From the NCBI GenBank assembly GCA_040772305.1, contig JAXGYK010000001.1, positions 1,426,001 through 1,490,000 on the forward strand: DNA of 64,000 nucleotides. Reading direction: 5' to 3'. The notes below the pieces were generated by a model. The model searched no databases. It was not told where the DNA came from and saw nothing but the letters and a program-made list of their open reading frames with translations. Below, in pieces: positions 43,889 to 52,542 of this stretch. This DNA comes from Mesolinea sp040772305. Its GTDB lineage: Bacteria; Chloroflexota; Anaerolineae; Anaerolineales; Anaerolineaceae. The stretch's first letter is position 1; the number at the start of each line of letters is the position of its first letter. Position numbers and translations under genes: made by a program.

Positions 43889-44412
43889 TGCAAGAGCTGG
43901 ATTTTATTTTTAAACGACGCAGTATTCGACGATACACTTCTGAAGCAATTGCCCCAGAAATGATCGATGCAATGCTTAAAGCAGCTATGGCTGCCCCCAG
44001 CGCCATGAATCTGAAACCCTGGCACTTTATTGTTGTCGAGGACCCAGAAAAACTGGAAGTATTGCGTGCTTCAAGCCGTTATACCAAGATGATGGCACCT
44101 TTGGCAATTTGTGTATGCGGCAACCTGCGAAATCTCAAAAGCCTTGTTTCAGGTAAATTTTGGGTTCAGGATTGTTCTGCTGCGACTCAGAACCTGCTTT
44201 TAGCTGCTTCTGCCTTGGGATTAGGAGCGGTATGGTGCGGTGTGCACCCTGTTAAAGCGGTTGTAGAGCGGGTGACAAAAGCACTTGAACTGCCAACAAA
44301 CGTTATCCCTCTCAGCTTAATATTCATTGGGCATCCTGCTGAAGAAAAAGCAGCACGAACGCAATATGACAGCAGAAATGTCTCCTATGAGTGCTTTGGT
44401 TCAAGTGATTAA
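43888..44412 (+). CDS. Nitroreductase family protein (FMN)
   Basis: The ATG at 43888 overlaps the upstream stop by one base and gives 174 aa. The FMN-binding residues are present: RRSIRRYTSE at the start, AAPSAMNLKPWHFIVVED, AATQNLLLAASALGLGAVW and VIPLSLIFIGHPAEE. Such small enzymes reduce nitro compounds, quinones or flavins with NAD(P)H. The physiological substrate is unknown. Convergent with the lipoprotein gene that follows after 7 bp. Confidence 0.93.
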   Translation: MQELDFIFKRRSIRRYTSEAIAPEMIDAMLKAAMAAPSAMNLKPWHFIVVEDPEKLEVLRASSRYTKMMAPLAICVCGNLRNLKSLVSGKFWVQDCSAATQNLLLAASALGLGAVWCGVHPVKAVVERVTKALELPTNVIPLSLIFIGHPAEEKAARTQYDSRNVSYECFGSSD

Positions 44413-44419
44413 GGCTGAT

Positions 44420-45982
44420 TTATGGCTTGCTTAGCCAAAGGGCTTCGAGTTTTGCATAGTCGTACGCTAAATCGTTGAAGACGTTTTGAAGGGAAGCAGT
44501 TTCTAAATCAACCAGCCAAAGCCCGTTTTGACTGAGAAAGACGAGAAATCTGGCACTGGGGCTCCAAAATGTTTGTCGCAGATGCACAGTCTCGAAACGG
44601 TGCTCTTTTCCGGTTGCATTGTTACGGAGATGAAGGATTGTTTTTTCGTCCTTTGTTTCTGTGTTAAGAATCCATTCCTGGGGGCCTTTTTGCGGGTCAT
44701 CTGCAGGGAGCTGGTCGGACCTCATCAGCTCTTTTTCCGCATTCAGAGTCCAAATTTCGTTTTGGCCTTGGTTCACGCAGTTGAGGTGCAATAAGAAGCT
44801 GTTTTTGCCTTTGATAAGCATCGGACACTGACTGTTGAAGTATTCATTTAATGCGGAAGTGCTCTGTACCAGCGTAAGTACAGTTTTATCCTGTCCAAGG
44901 TAAACGAAGGCTAAATTGTCACCGATATCAAGCCAGGAATGGTAAGGGTGGTCCCAGACGGTTTCGAAGCGTTCCTCCCCTGGCAGATAACGCAGCAAAC
45001 GAGTGTACTGTAAGCGCAGCGTATCGTAAGACTCAAAGAGCAGACTACCAGCAGCGTCCCATCTGGCAGCCCAATAGGCATTTGCAGGTATCACGGGTAA
45101 TCGGATGGTTGTGAGCTCAAGCTGCTTTCCAAAGAGATAAAAGCGGTTTAGGGTGGGGGAAGAAAAGGCGGGATTAACTCCCTTGCGCAGCAAAAGCATA
45201 GAACCGTCTGGAGAAGGAAGCAAAGATTCGACAAAGAGAGCTTCGTTTTCAAGCTGGGTACGCTGTTCTGTTTCCAGTTCGTAGACGTTGAGGTGGCTAA
45301 AACCATCCGAGCCGGTATCCACAAAATAGAGCTGGTTTCCTTCCGGGCCTAGCCAGGCGCGCTTTAAACTTTCCTGGTAGCCCCCACGAAGTGCAGCAGC
45401 ACCAAGCCCTTTTGGGATCAGGTCGTTCGCAGTTTCCTGAGCCAGTTTTTTAAACAGCGCATCGAAGTCGCAATCGGTAACCGGACTCTGGCTAATATTC
45501 GCTGTGATCTTGCCTGTATTCAGGTCATAGAGTGCAAAGCCTGGCTGCTCTGCTTGCTTGCTGTAAAGCAGCAAGTAATCGTTGCTCAGGGCCTTTTCAA
45601 GCGGTAAAAGTTCGTAATCATCCGGAATGGGCAAAAGAGCCAGGTGCCCGCTTTTCAGGTCCAGCAAGGCAGGTTTATAAGTTCCGGTGAGGGGTAATTT
45701 GATCAGGAGGCATTCACTGGAACAGTGTTTGAGGAAGGGAAGGGTAGATTCTGGCACAAGCGTAGGAGCCTGTTGGGTAACTTGGAGGGTAATGTCTGCC
45801 GAGTGAGGAAGCATCGCCCCGCTGGATTGACTGCCGGACGTGGGCAAAGGAGTGTCAGATGCGGGAGAAACAGGGGCAGATACGCTAGTTCTGGGACTGC
45901 ATCCCAGCAGGCCAATTATAAGGGAGCAGACAGCAATGGCGACAACTACTACAGCTACTAAGGAATGGAACTTTCTGCGCAT
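44420..45982 (-). CDS. Lipoprotein with beta-propeller-like (TolB-type) repeats
   Basis: The 520-aa protein has a signal anchor and lipobox (IIGLLGC, Cys28) followed by a Ser/Pro/Thr-rich linker. The body contains repeated beta-strand units of WD40/TolB style (LYFVDTGSDGFSHLNVYELETEQR, LLPSPDGSMLLLRKG, WSPSARFLVFLSQNGLWLVDLETA). It is probably an exported sensor or scaffold; no enzymatic motif is visible. TAAAAT lies 6 nt upstream of its ATG, again without a Shine-Dalgarno, so its mRNA may be leaderless. Confidence 0.78.
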   Translation of the reverse strand: MRRKFHSLVAVVVVAIAVCSLIIGLLGCSPRTSVSAPVSPASDTPLPTSGSQSSGAMLPHSADITLQVTQQAPTLVPESTLPFLKHCSSECLLIKLPLTGTYKPALLDLKSGHLALLPIPDDYELLPLEKALSNDYLLLYSKQAEQPGFALYDLNTGKITANISQSPVTDCDFDALFKKLAQETANDLIPKGLGAAALRGGYQESLKRAWLGPEGNQLYFVDTGSDGFSHLNVYELETEQRTQLENEALFVESLLPSPDGSMLLLRKGVNPAFSSPTLNRFYLFGKQLELTTIRLPVIPANAYWAARWDAAGSLLFESYDTLRLQYTRLLRYLPGEERFETVWDHPYHSWLDIGDNLAFVYLGQDKTVLTLVQSTSALNEYFNSQCPMLIKGKNSFLLHLNCVNQGQNEIWTLNAEKELMRSDQLPADDPQKGPQEWILNTETKDEKTILHLRNNATGKEHRFETVHLRQTFWSPSARFLVFLSQNGLWLVDLETASLQNVFNDLAYDYAKLEALWLSKP

Positions 45983-45988
45983 GCTCTT

Positions 45989-45994
45989 ATTTTA
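45989..45994 (-). promoter_or_regulatory. -10 box of the beta-propeller lipoprotein, leaderless arrangement
   Basis: TAAAAT on the minus strand, then 6 nt, then the ATG at 45982. No Shine-Dalgarno and no good -35. Confidence 0.4.
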
Positions 45995-46175
45995 TCTGTA
46001 AAAAACGGTTTTACTGCTTTGGCTCTCAGTCCTTGCACTACGCAACTTATCAGTGGGTTTGAGGGTTTTACAGACTTGGTTTTAGATAAAGAGAGCTTGG
46101 CTACCATGGTAAAATGGAATTTTGGAATTAGAAGATTAACGCCAAGGCGTTTTATCAATCTCAGTGGAGGAATAC

Positions 46176-49019
46176 ATGACAGATAAAAAATGGGTTTACT
46201 TATTCGACGAGGTCGAAGAAGCGGAAGCGTATGCAGGTTCCTGGGACGGCGTACGGGGCTTGTTAGGCGGCAAAGGTGCTAACCTGGCCGAAATGACGCG
46301 CATTGGCGTTCCGGTGCCGCCCTTTTTCACAATTACCACAGAAGCTTGTAATGCGTACCAGGTGGATCAGTCCTTCCCCGAAGGGCTTTGGGATCAGGTC
46401 TTGGCAGCCCTGAAGCGTGTGGAGGAGAAAACCGGTAAGAAATTCTGCGATCCTAGCAATCCTTTGCTGGTTTCCTGCCGCTCCGGTGCAAAGTTCTCCA
46501 TGCCCGGCATGATGGACACCGTATTGAATATCGGCCTCAACGATGAGACAGCTCGTGGAATGGTAGAGCTGACCGGTAACGAACGTTTTGTAAACGACAG
46601 CTATCGCCGTCTGGTCGAGATGTTTGGTTCCGTGGTAATGGGCATTCCGGATGAGAAATTTGAGCATCCCTGGGCTCAATACAAAGCTGAAAAGGGTATT
46701 ACACAGGATACCGATCTTTCAGCTGAGGATCTGGCCAACCTAATTGAGGTATTCAAGGGTGTTGTTCGTGAGGAAAAGGGTTTTGATTTCCCACAGGATC
46801 CTCTGATTCAGATGGAACTGGCGATTAAAGCTGTATTTGGTTCCTGGAACTCCAAACGCGCGATTGATTACCGCCGCCGTGAGAATATCCCCGATGATCT
46901 GGGTACTGCTGTAAACATCTGCACGATGGTCTTTGGCAATATGGGCGACGACTCAGCTACTGGTGTGGCCTTTACCCGCAACCCGCAGACTGGTGAAAAC
47001 GTGATGTTTGGCGATTACCTGATTAATGCTCAGGGTGAAGACGTGGTAGCTGGTATTCGTAACACCTTACCGATTGCTGGTTTGGCTAACGATATCCCCC
47101 ATGCTTACGAAGAATTTATGCAAGTTGCTGAGAAGCTTGAAAATCATTTCCATGATCTTCAGGATGTTGAGTTCACTATCGAGCGCGGCACCCTCTGGAT
47201 GCTGCAGACCCGCAATGGCAAACGCAGCGCTCAGGCAGCTATTCGTGTTGCGTACGACATGGTAAATGAAGGCCGCATCAGCAAGGAAGAAGCTGTGATG
47301 CGTGTAAGCCCTGAACAGGTTGACCAGATGCTGCACCCGCAGTTTTCTGTGGAAGATCAGAACAAGGCCAGAGCTGAAGGCCGGTTTTACGCCAAGGGTG
47401 TAAATGCCAGCCCAGGTGCTGCGGTTGGTCAGGTTTATTTCGATGCAGACACCGTAGAACGCATGAAACGTGAACATAATCAGGACGTGATTATGGTGCG
47501 TCCGTTCACCAAGCCCGATGATGTCCACGGCATGCTTTCAGCTAAGGGTATCCTGACCAGCGAAGGCGGCGCAACTAGCCACGCTGCTGTGGTTGCACGT
47601 CAGTTTGGTGTGCCCTGCATTGTTGGTGCATCCCAGATCGCTATCGACATGGATAAGCGCGAGATGAGCTGCAATGGAGTCACGGTAAAGGAAGGTGAAT
47701 GGATCAGCGTAGACGGCACTACCGGTGAAGTTTATCTGGGCCAGATGACCCTCAGCGCTGTTGATATCACGAAGCAGAAAGAACTGATGACCTTGCTTTC
47801 TTGGGCAGATGAAATTGCACGCCTGCAGGTTTGGGCGAATGCTGACTATCCAGCTGATGCCACACGTGCCCGCAGCTTTGGCGCCAAGGGCATTGGGCTC
47901 TGCCGCACAGAGCATATGTTCTTTGACCCAGCTCGTCTGCCGGTCGTGCAGGATATGATCATGAATGCTGATAAGACACAGGCTCAGTTGAACGTTATTG
48001 AAGGCTGGGAACATGCCATTGCTACAGGACGTCAGGAAGGCCGCCCGATCAGCGAAGAGGAAAAGGATCAGCTGCATGCTGATATCCAGAAACTTGATGC
48101 CGAAATTCGTGCTACCCCTGAAGGGCAGAAATATTTTGGTGCTTTGAGTCAGCTGTTGCCACTGCAGCGCGATGACTTTTACGGGCTGTTTGAAGCGATG
48201 GATGGCTTACCGGTTATCATCCGCCTGATTGACCCGCCCTTGCATGAGTTCCTGCCCTCGATGGAAAGCCTGCTCACTGAAGTAGCGACAATGCGTGCCA
48301 AGGGTGAGACTGAAGGCTTTGCCGAGAAGGAACACCTGCTTGAGGTTGTACAGGGTCTGCACGAGAGCAATCCGATGATGGGCTTGCGCGGTATCCGTCT
48401 GGGTATTGTGTACCCACATATTATGAAAATGCAGGTACGTGCGATTTTCGAAGCAGCTTGTGATGCCGCCAAGAATGGCATTGTGGTAAAGCCTGAAGTG
48501 ATGATCCCGCTGACTGGTACGGTCAATGAACTTAAGACCGTCCAACCTACCTTAGTGCAGTTGGCTAAAGATGTTATGGCTGAGAAGGGCGTTGAGGTTT
48601 CCTATAAGTTTGGAACCATGATTGAAATCCCGCGTGCTTGTGTGACCGCGGGTGAGATAGCCGAATATGCTGAGTTCTTCAGCTTTGGTACCAACGACCT
48701 GACACAGATGACCTATGGTTATAGCCGCGATGACGCTGAACGCAGCTTCCTGGTGGAATACATCGAAAAGGGTATTCTGCCTAAGAACCCCTTCCAGCAA
48801 TTGGATCAGGAGGGTGTTGGCAAGCTGATGATCAAAGCCGTCCATGATGGCCGCGCAGCACGCCCTGACCTGGAAATTGGTATTTGCGGTGAGGTAGGCG
48901 GGGACCCCAGCTCTATCGAGTTCTGCCACTTGATCGGTAACAACTACGTGAGCTGCTCACCCTTTAGAGTGCCACTGGCTCGCCTGGCCGCAGCCCATGC
49001 CGTAGTCAAGAATCGTTAG
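46176..49019 (+). CDS. ppdK: Pyruvate, phosphate dikinase
   Basis: PpdK interconverts pyruvate, ATP and Pi with phosphoenolpyruvate, AMP and PPi. GGAGG at 46166-46170 sets the start at ATG 46176 (947 aa). The N-terminal ATP-grasp domain (GGKGANLAEM, SCRSGAKFSMPGMMDTVLN), phosphohistidine domain with His469 in GGATSHAAVVA, and the C-terminal PEP-binding barrel with SFGTNDLTQMT and Cys904 in GICGEVGGDP are all intact. Together with the PPi-type phosphofructokinase at 57 kb it points to PPi-linked glycolysis. It stands alone, with a hairpin terminator downstream. Confidence 0.97.
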   Translation: MTDKKWVYLFDEVEEAEAYAGSWDGVRGLLGGKGANLAEMTRIGVPVPPFFTITTEACNAYQVDQSFPEGLWDQVLAALKRVEEKTGKKFCDPSNPLLVSCRSGAKFSMPGMMDTVLNIGLNDETARGMVELTGNERFVNDSYRRLVEMFGSVVMGIPDEKFEHPWAQYKAEKGITQDTDLSAEDLANLIEVFKGVVREEKGFDFPQDPLIQMELAIKAVFGSWNSKRAIDYRRRENIPDDLGTAVNICTMVFGNMGDDSATGVAFTRNPQTGENVMFGDYLINAQGEDVVAGIRNTLPIAGLANDIPHAYEEFMQVAEKLENHFHDLQDVEFTIERGTLWMLQTRNGKRSAQAAIRVAYDMVNEGRISKEEAVMRVSPEQVDQMLHPQFSVEDQNKARAEGRFYAKGVNASPGAAVGQVYFDADTVERMKREHNQDVIMVRPFTKPDDVHGMLSAKGILTSEGGATSHAAVVARQFGVPCIVGASQIAIDMDKREMSCNGVTVKEGEWISVDGTTGEVYLGQMTLSAVDITKQKELMTLLSWADEIARLQVWANADYPADATRARSFGAKGIGLCRTEHMFFDPARLPVVQDMIMNADKTQAQLNVIEGWEHAIATGRQEGRPISEEEKDQLHADIQKLDAEIRATPEGQKYFGALSQLLPLQRDDFYGLFEAMDGLPVIIRLIDPPLHEFLPSMESLLTEVATMRAKGETEGFAEKEHLLEVVQGLHESNPMMGLRGIRLGIVYPHIMKMQVRAIFEAACDAAKNGIVVKPEVMIPLTGTVNELKTVQPTLVQLAKDVMAEKGVEVSYKFGTMIEIPRACVTAGEIAEYAEFFSFGTNDLTQMTYGYSRDDAERSFLVEYIEKGILPKNPFQQLDQEGVGKLMIKAVHDGRAARPDLEIGICGEVGGDPSSIEFCHLIGNNYVSCSPFRVPLARLAAAHAVVKNR

Positions 49020-49038
49020 TTATTTAGCCACAAGATAT

Positions 49039-49065
49039 GCAGAGCCGGCATTTTGCCGGTTCTGC
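49039..49065 (+). terminator. Terminator after ppdK
   Basis: GCAGAGCCGGC (49039-49049) and GCCGGTTCTGC (49055-49065) form an 11-bp stem with one G-T pair and a short loop. The T tract is weak (TGTCTT). Confidence 0.7.
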
Positions 49066-49352
49066 TGTCTTAGAGAAGAGGATTCCAGGTTAGTTTTCTA
49101 TTACGGATTCTCGGAATAGTAACGAGACAATCTAATCTTAGGCCTTTATGGATCCAATTGCTGGTGATGGATACCATCGGCAATATGCCCGCAATGGGAG
49201 AGATGTATATCTAGCATAAAGCAATTTAATAAATGCTGGGCCTAGCCATTCGCTATTTTTTGATCTGGGCACAATCAAGCATTAAGACTAATTTACCTAA
49301 TTGCTCCAGATATTGAGGGTCCTCCTATATTTTCCCGCTTACAGAATGTCCT
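49066..49352. other. Gene-free stretch between ppdK and the small orphan gene
   Basis: Nothing convincing was found here: no RNA, no repeat, and no clear promoter. With the terminator just before it, the ppdK-orphan gap is 333 bases. Confidence 0.5.
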
Positions 49353-49700
49353 ATGGACCAATTATTCTATGAAGATAAGCTTCAGCTCGGGAATGGTCTG
49401 GTGCTTAGCCAGGCAACCATTGAAAGCGGCTGCCTGCCAGAATTCAAAGTGGAAGATGCTGCGGAAGCAAAGGATAACAGCAATCTCGTAATGGCATTTA
49501 GCGAAGTTGGCCAGCCTGCTCAGTTTGTTGAGGGAGAATGGAAGTTTGATGACGCAGGCGCGATGATCTGGGACCCCAGCGGATGGGTAAAAACGCTGAG
49601 GTTTGAAAGTTCCGGCCCTGCATTTGAACTGCGTTTGTATGCCGACCCCAGAGCCTATCATCAGGCAGATCTTCTGCGTATAGCTGAAAGCCTTAAGTAA
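49353..49700 (+). CDS. Small uncharacterised acidic protein
   Basis: The 115-aa frame has no signal peptide, membrane segment or recognised motif. It is acidic, with beta-strand-like segments (LQLGNGLVLSQATI, WVKTLRFESSGPAFELRLYADP) and one Cys. It is flanked by a gene-free region on the left and a strong terminator hairpin on the right (49731-49762), which supports it being a real transcription unit. There is no clear ribosome site. Function unknown. Confidence 0.55.
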   Translation: MDQLFYEDKLQLGNGLVLSQATIESGCLPEFKVEDAAEAKDNSNLVMAFSEVGQPAQFVEGEWKFDDAGAMIWDPSGWVKTLRFESSGPAFELRLYADPRAYHQADLLRIAESLK

Positions 49701-49730
49701 GCCTGCAATATCTTGTAGTAAAACTTGGAA

Positions 49731-49762
49731 AATTCCCGGACTGAAAGTCAGCTCCGGGAATT
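49731..49762. terminator. Bidirectional terminator
   Basis: AATTCCCGGA (49731-49740) and TCCGGGAATT (49753-49762) form a perfect 10-bp stem between convergent genes, with T-rich flanks. Confidence 0.75.
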
Positions 49763-49839
49763 ATTCTGTGAGGCAACTCCGATTAAGGTTTAAAAAGGCG
49801 GGAATACAAGACCTGCAATTCCTTTTCCTTCGCTTTAAG

Positions 49840-52362
49840 CTAGGGCATTGCGGGTGTGGAAGGCTGCGGATTGGAGGGGGTGCCGTATAAACGGGCATAA
49901 CTGAAATAATTCTCAGCAATACGGCGTATGTAAGTACGCGACTCAAGGTAACGGATTGAGCCTACAAAGAGATCCGGGTCATCCCCGGAAAGACGCTTCC
50001 AGAGCAGGGCATTGCCCGGGCCACCGTTGTATGCAGCCAGAGCTACATAGGCGTCCTGGTTAAAATACTGGAATTGTTGTGCCAGATAATAACTGCCCAG
50101 CTCCAGGTTGATGAAAGGCACGTAGAGGTCTTCGCGGGTGTAATTGGGAGGCCAACCCAGTTGGTCAGCCATTTGCTGACCGGTAGCGGGCATGATCTGC
50201 ATCAGCCCATTGGCTCCGGCTGAGGAAGTGGCAAAACTTTCAAAATGACTTTCCTGATGGATGAGGCTGAGCAGAATCAGTATCGGTACATTGTGTTTTT
50301 GAGCGGCTTGTTCTACCCAAGGCAAGTAATAACTGCCATAGGTCATATAGGCAAAATAGGCTGGAAAACTGGGCGAAAAGGGGATGTCGGCAAAACCAGC
50401 CAGGCGTGTGATTGCCTTGCTGGCTTCAATAGCACTTTTGTAATAGCCATATTCCCGAAAAACCTTCATCAGGCGAAACAGATCAAGAACGTTGTTGCGC
50501 TTGTCATTGCGCAGGATCTCAAATTCGGTGGCTGCCTGGTCATATAAACCCAGCGCATGATATTCAAAGGCTCTTTGCATGTGCCTGTCTTGCCAGAGGG
50601 CACTGCTATAGTCAATGTTGGTGCCATTGGGCAAACTGAAGGCATGCAGCAACCATTCTCCTGCAGCCAGACGCAGGGGTGCAAGGTTGACTTCCAGGTT
50701 AAGTTCGTTGGGGATGGCCGAAAAGGGTGCAGTGTCGGTATTGAGCTCTTCAGCCCGCAGGCCATAATAACCATTGGGATCACTGGCAAAAGCAGTGCGC
50801 CACAGCTCATGGGCTTTGGCTTGGTCGCCCTGCGCCTCAGCGATTTTCCCTAACCAAAGGTATGCTCCACCATATTCCAGGGGGCTGTCAGCAATCAAAA
50901 CTGCGCGGTTTAAGGCATCGGCAGCCTGGTTTAAGTCATTGATACGGTAATAAAGAATGCCCGCAAAAAAGAGACTTTGAAAGGCATTATCTGCACTGGG
51001 GTAATCCTGAGCTGCACGCATCCATAATGTGGCTGCTTCTTCGAATCTGCCGGCAACTTCGAGGTAGCGTCCAGCGTTAAAAAGCAGGCCTGCTGAAAAG
51101 CTTGCTTCGGGAAAACGAGCAACATAGCTGATGCTGCTGTCTACTGCCAATTGCGTCTGACCCATATAGGCATACTGCGTGTATATGATATCTTCGACAG
51201 CGTCCTGGATGTAATTACTCTGTGGATAATCATTGATGATCGTATTCCAAGAGCTGATCGCATCCTTATCTTCCGGACTGCCGCCTTGGAGTGCCCATTC
51301 ACTGCGGGCTTCTGAACCCAGGGGTGCCTTACTAAGACCCAGGGCTCGCTGGGCCAGTGCTTTGTAATACAGCGCTTTGTCTTTAGCAGGACCTTCACCA
51401 GCCAGATAACGGTCAAAAGCCTCAATAGCGAGATCTGGCTGCGATACGTTGTAATTGATAATTCCATGCTGCAGTTCATCGACGGATTGCCCTTCATTCA
51501 GAAGGATGGTTAAAGAGGTATAAGCATCATAGGTTTGGGGAAAATTGTTGACCGCATCCTGCAGTTTTTCGTAGGCAGCTTCCTTATCGTCCAGGTTTGC
51601 CAGAATCATCTGGCCGGCCAACAAGTCCATCATCGATTTCACATAGATGTTTTGAGTTTGCTGATAGTGCTCGTTGTAGATTGCCAAGGCTTGATCAGGC
51701 TGGCCGGCACGAAGGTATTGATTGGCAATTTTTTGTGCCAGGCGGAAGTCGCTTTGACCATCCGGGGCCAAGTAGGCATTCTGATAGGCCTGAAGAGCGA
51801 GTTCGTTTTGGCCCTGGGCAGTATAGAGATCACCAATGCGTTTGTAGACCTCTCCTTCCAGTATCCCAGGACGATCATTGAGATAAGCCTGGTAATTAGC
51901 AATGGCCTCTGTGTGTTTATCGGATTCGGCATAAAGCTCCCCGAGCCAAAACTTCGCCCGAGCGGATGCAGGAGCCTTAGGAAACTCGAGGTTGACGCGT
52001 TCGAAGTATTCTGTGGCTGCGGAGTCGTTACCCTGTTTGAGGGCAACTAATCCTTGACCATAGAGGCTTGCGGCGATGGCGTCGGGACCTTGTTCGGCGG
52101 TTACAGCAGCGTAAGCTTGCATTGCGCGGTCAAAATCCCCAAAAGAAAGTGCCAGGTCTGCATCCGCAATGCGGAACTCGGCTATGGGGGTTGCCTCGGG
52201 CGTTACTGCCAGAATCTGGGCTATATCCGGGGTTGCCAAGGATGCGGGCAATGAAGTGGGGGCAGATGTGGCCGATTGAAGTCCTGAGTTACCACAGGCA
52301 GAAAGCAGCAGTGTAGCCAGCAAAAAGATTAAGACCGCTTTGCGGCCGCGAATTAGGACCAT
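49840..52362 (-). CDS. TPR lipoprotein with C-terminal lytic transglycosylase (SLT) domain
   Basis: The 840-aa protein cleaves peptidoglycan glycan strands, by family. AGGAGAG directly before ATG 52362 and the lipobox LLLSAC (Cys23) favour this start over a frame reaching 52398. Residues about 60-620 are TPR-like helical repeats (DRAMQAYAAVTAEQGPDAIAAS, AALYGQGL-type units). The SLT domain (about 690-820) has the catalytic Glu in LIHQESHFES, GANGLMQIMPATGQQMA and ALAAYNGGPGNA. This is Slt70-like but membrane-anchored. It stands alone under its own promoter. Confidence 0.93.
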   Translation of the reverse strand: MVLIRGRKAVLIFLLATLLLSACGNSGLQSATSAPTSLPASLATPDIAQILAVTPEATPIAEFRIADADLALSFGDFDRAMQAYAAVTAEQGPDAIAASLYGQGLVALKQGNDSAATEYFERVNLEFPKAPASARAKFWLGELYAESDKHTEAIANYQAYLNDRPGILEGEVYKRIGDLYTAQGQNELALQAYQNAYLAPDGQSDFRLAQKIANQYLRAGQPDQALAIYNEHYQQTQNIYVKSMMDLLAGQMILANLDDKEAAYEKLQDAVNNFPQTYDAYTSLTILLNEGQSVDELQHGIINYNVSQPDLAIEAFDRYLAGEGPAKDKALYYKALAQRALGLSKAPLGSEARSEWALQGGSPEDKDAISSWNTIINDYPQSNYIQDAVEDIIYTQYAYMGQTQLAVDSSISYVARFPEASFSAGLLFNAGRYLEVAGRFEEAATLWMRAAQDYPSADNAFQSLFFAGILYYRINDLNQAADALNRAVLIADSPLEYGGAYLWLGKIAEAQGDQAKAHELWRTAFASDPNGYYGLRAEELNTDTAPFSAIPNELNLEVNLAPLRLAAGEWLLHAFSLPNGTNIDYSSALWQDRHMQRAFEYHALGLYDQAATEFEILRNDKRNNVLDLFRLMKVFREYGYYKSAIEASKAITRLAGFADIPFSPSFPAYFAYMTYGSYYLPWVEQAAQKHNVPILILLSLIHQESHFESFATSSAGANGLMQIMPATGQQMADQLGWPPNYTREDLYVPFINLELGSYYLAQQFQYFNQDAYVALAAYNGGPGNALLWKRLSGDDPDLFVGSIRYLESRTYIRRIAENYFSYARLYGTPSNPQPSTPAMP

Positions 52363-52369
52363 ACTCTCC

Positions 52370-52398
52370 TTATAATCGTAAAGGCAGTGGCTTGTCAA
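52370..52398 (-). promoter_or_regulatory. Promoter of the lytic transglycosylase gene
   Basis: TTGACA (complement 52393-52398), a 17-bp spacer and TTATAA (complement 52370-52375). The -10 ends 7 nt before ATG 52362, and the ribosome-site-like AAGGAG overlaps the -10, so the transcript may be leaderless or very short. Confidence 0.6.
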
Positions 52399-52479
52399 AT
52401 GGCTTGGTGTAAACAGAGCCTTGTTCTGCCTGGTTTTGAAAGCATATTATTCTGGTCTTTATTGTAATTGTAAACAAAT

Positions 52480-52505
52480 AAGGGCAGGCTTTTGAGCCTA
52501 CCCTT
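52480..52505 (-). terminator. Terminator of the rpoD-ndk-arsC operon
   Basis: AAGGGCAGGC (52480-52489) and GCCTACCCTT (52496-52505) pair with one mismatch; on the minus strand the stem is followed by ATTTGTTT. Confidence 0.65.
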
Positions 52506-52542
52506 TGCATAACCGACATTTTCTTCGATGAATGAGCATTCT

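Noticed and set aside
47067..48545. Several long minus-strand frames inside ppdK
   Set aside because: High-quality ppdK sequence runs through on the plus strand; these frames result from codon bias.
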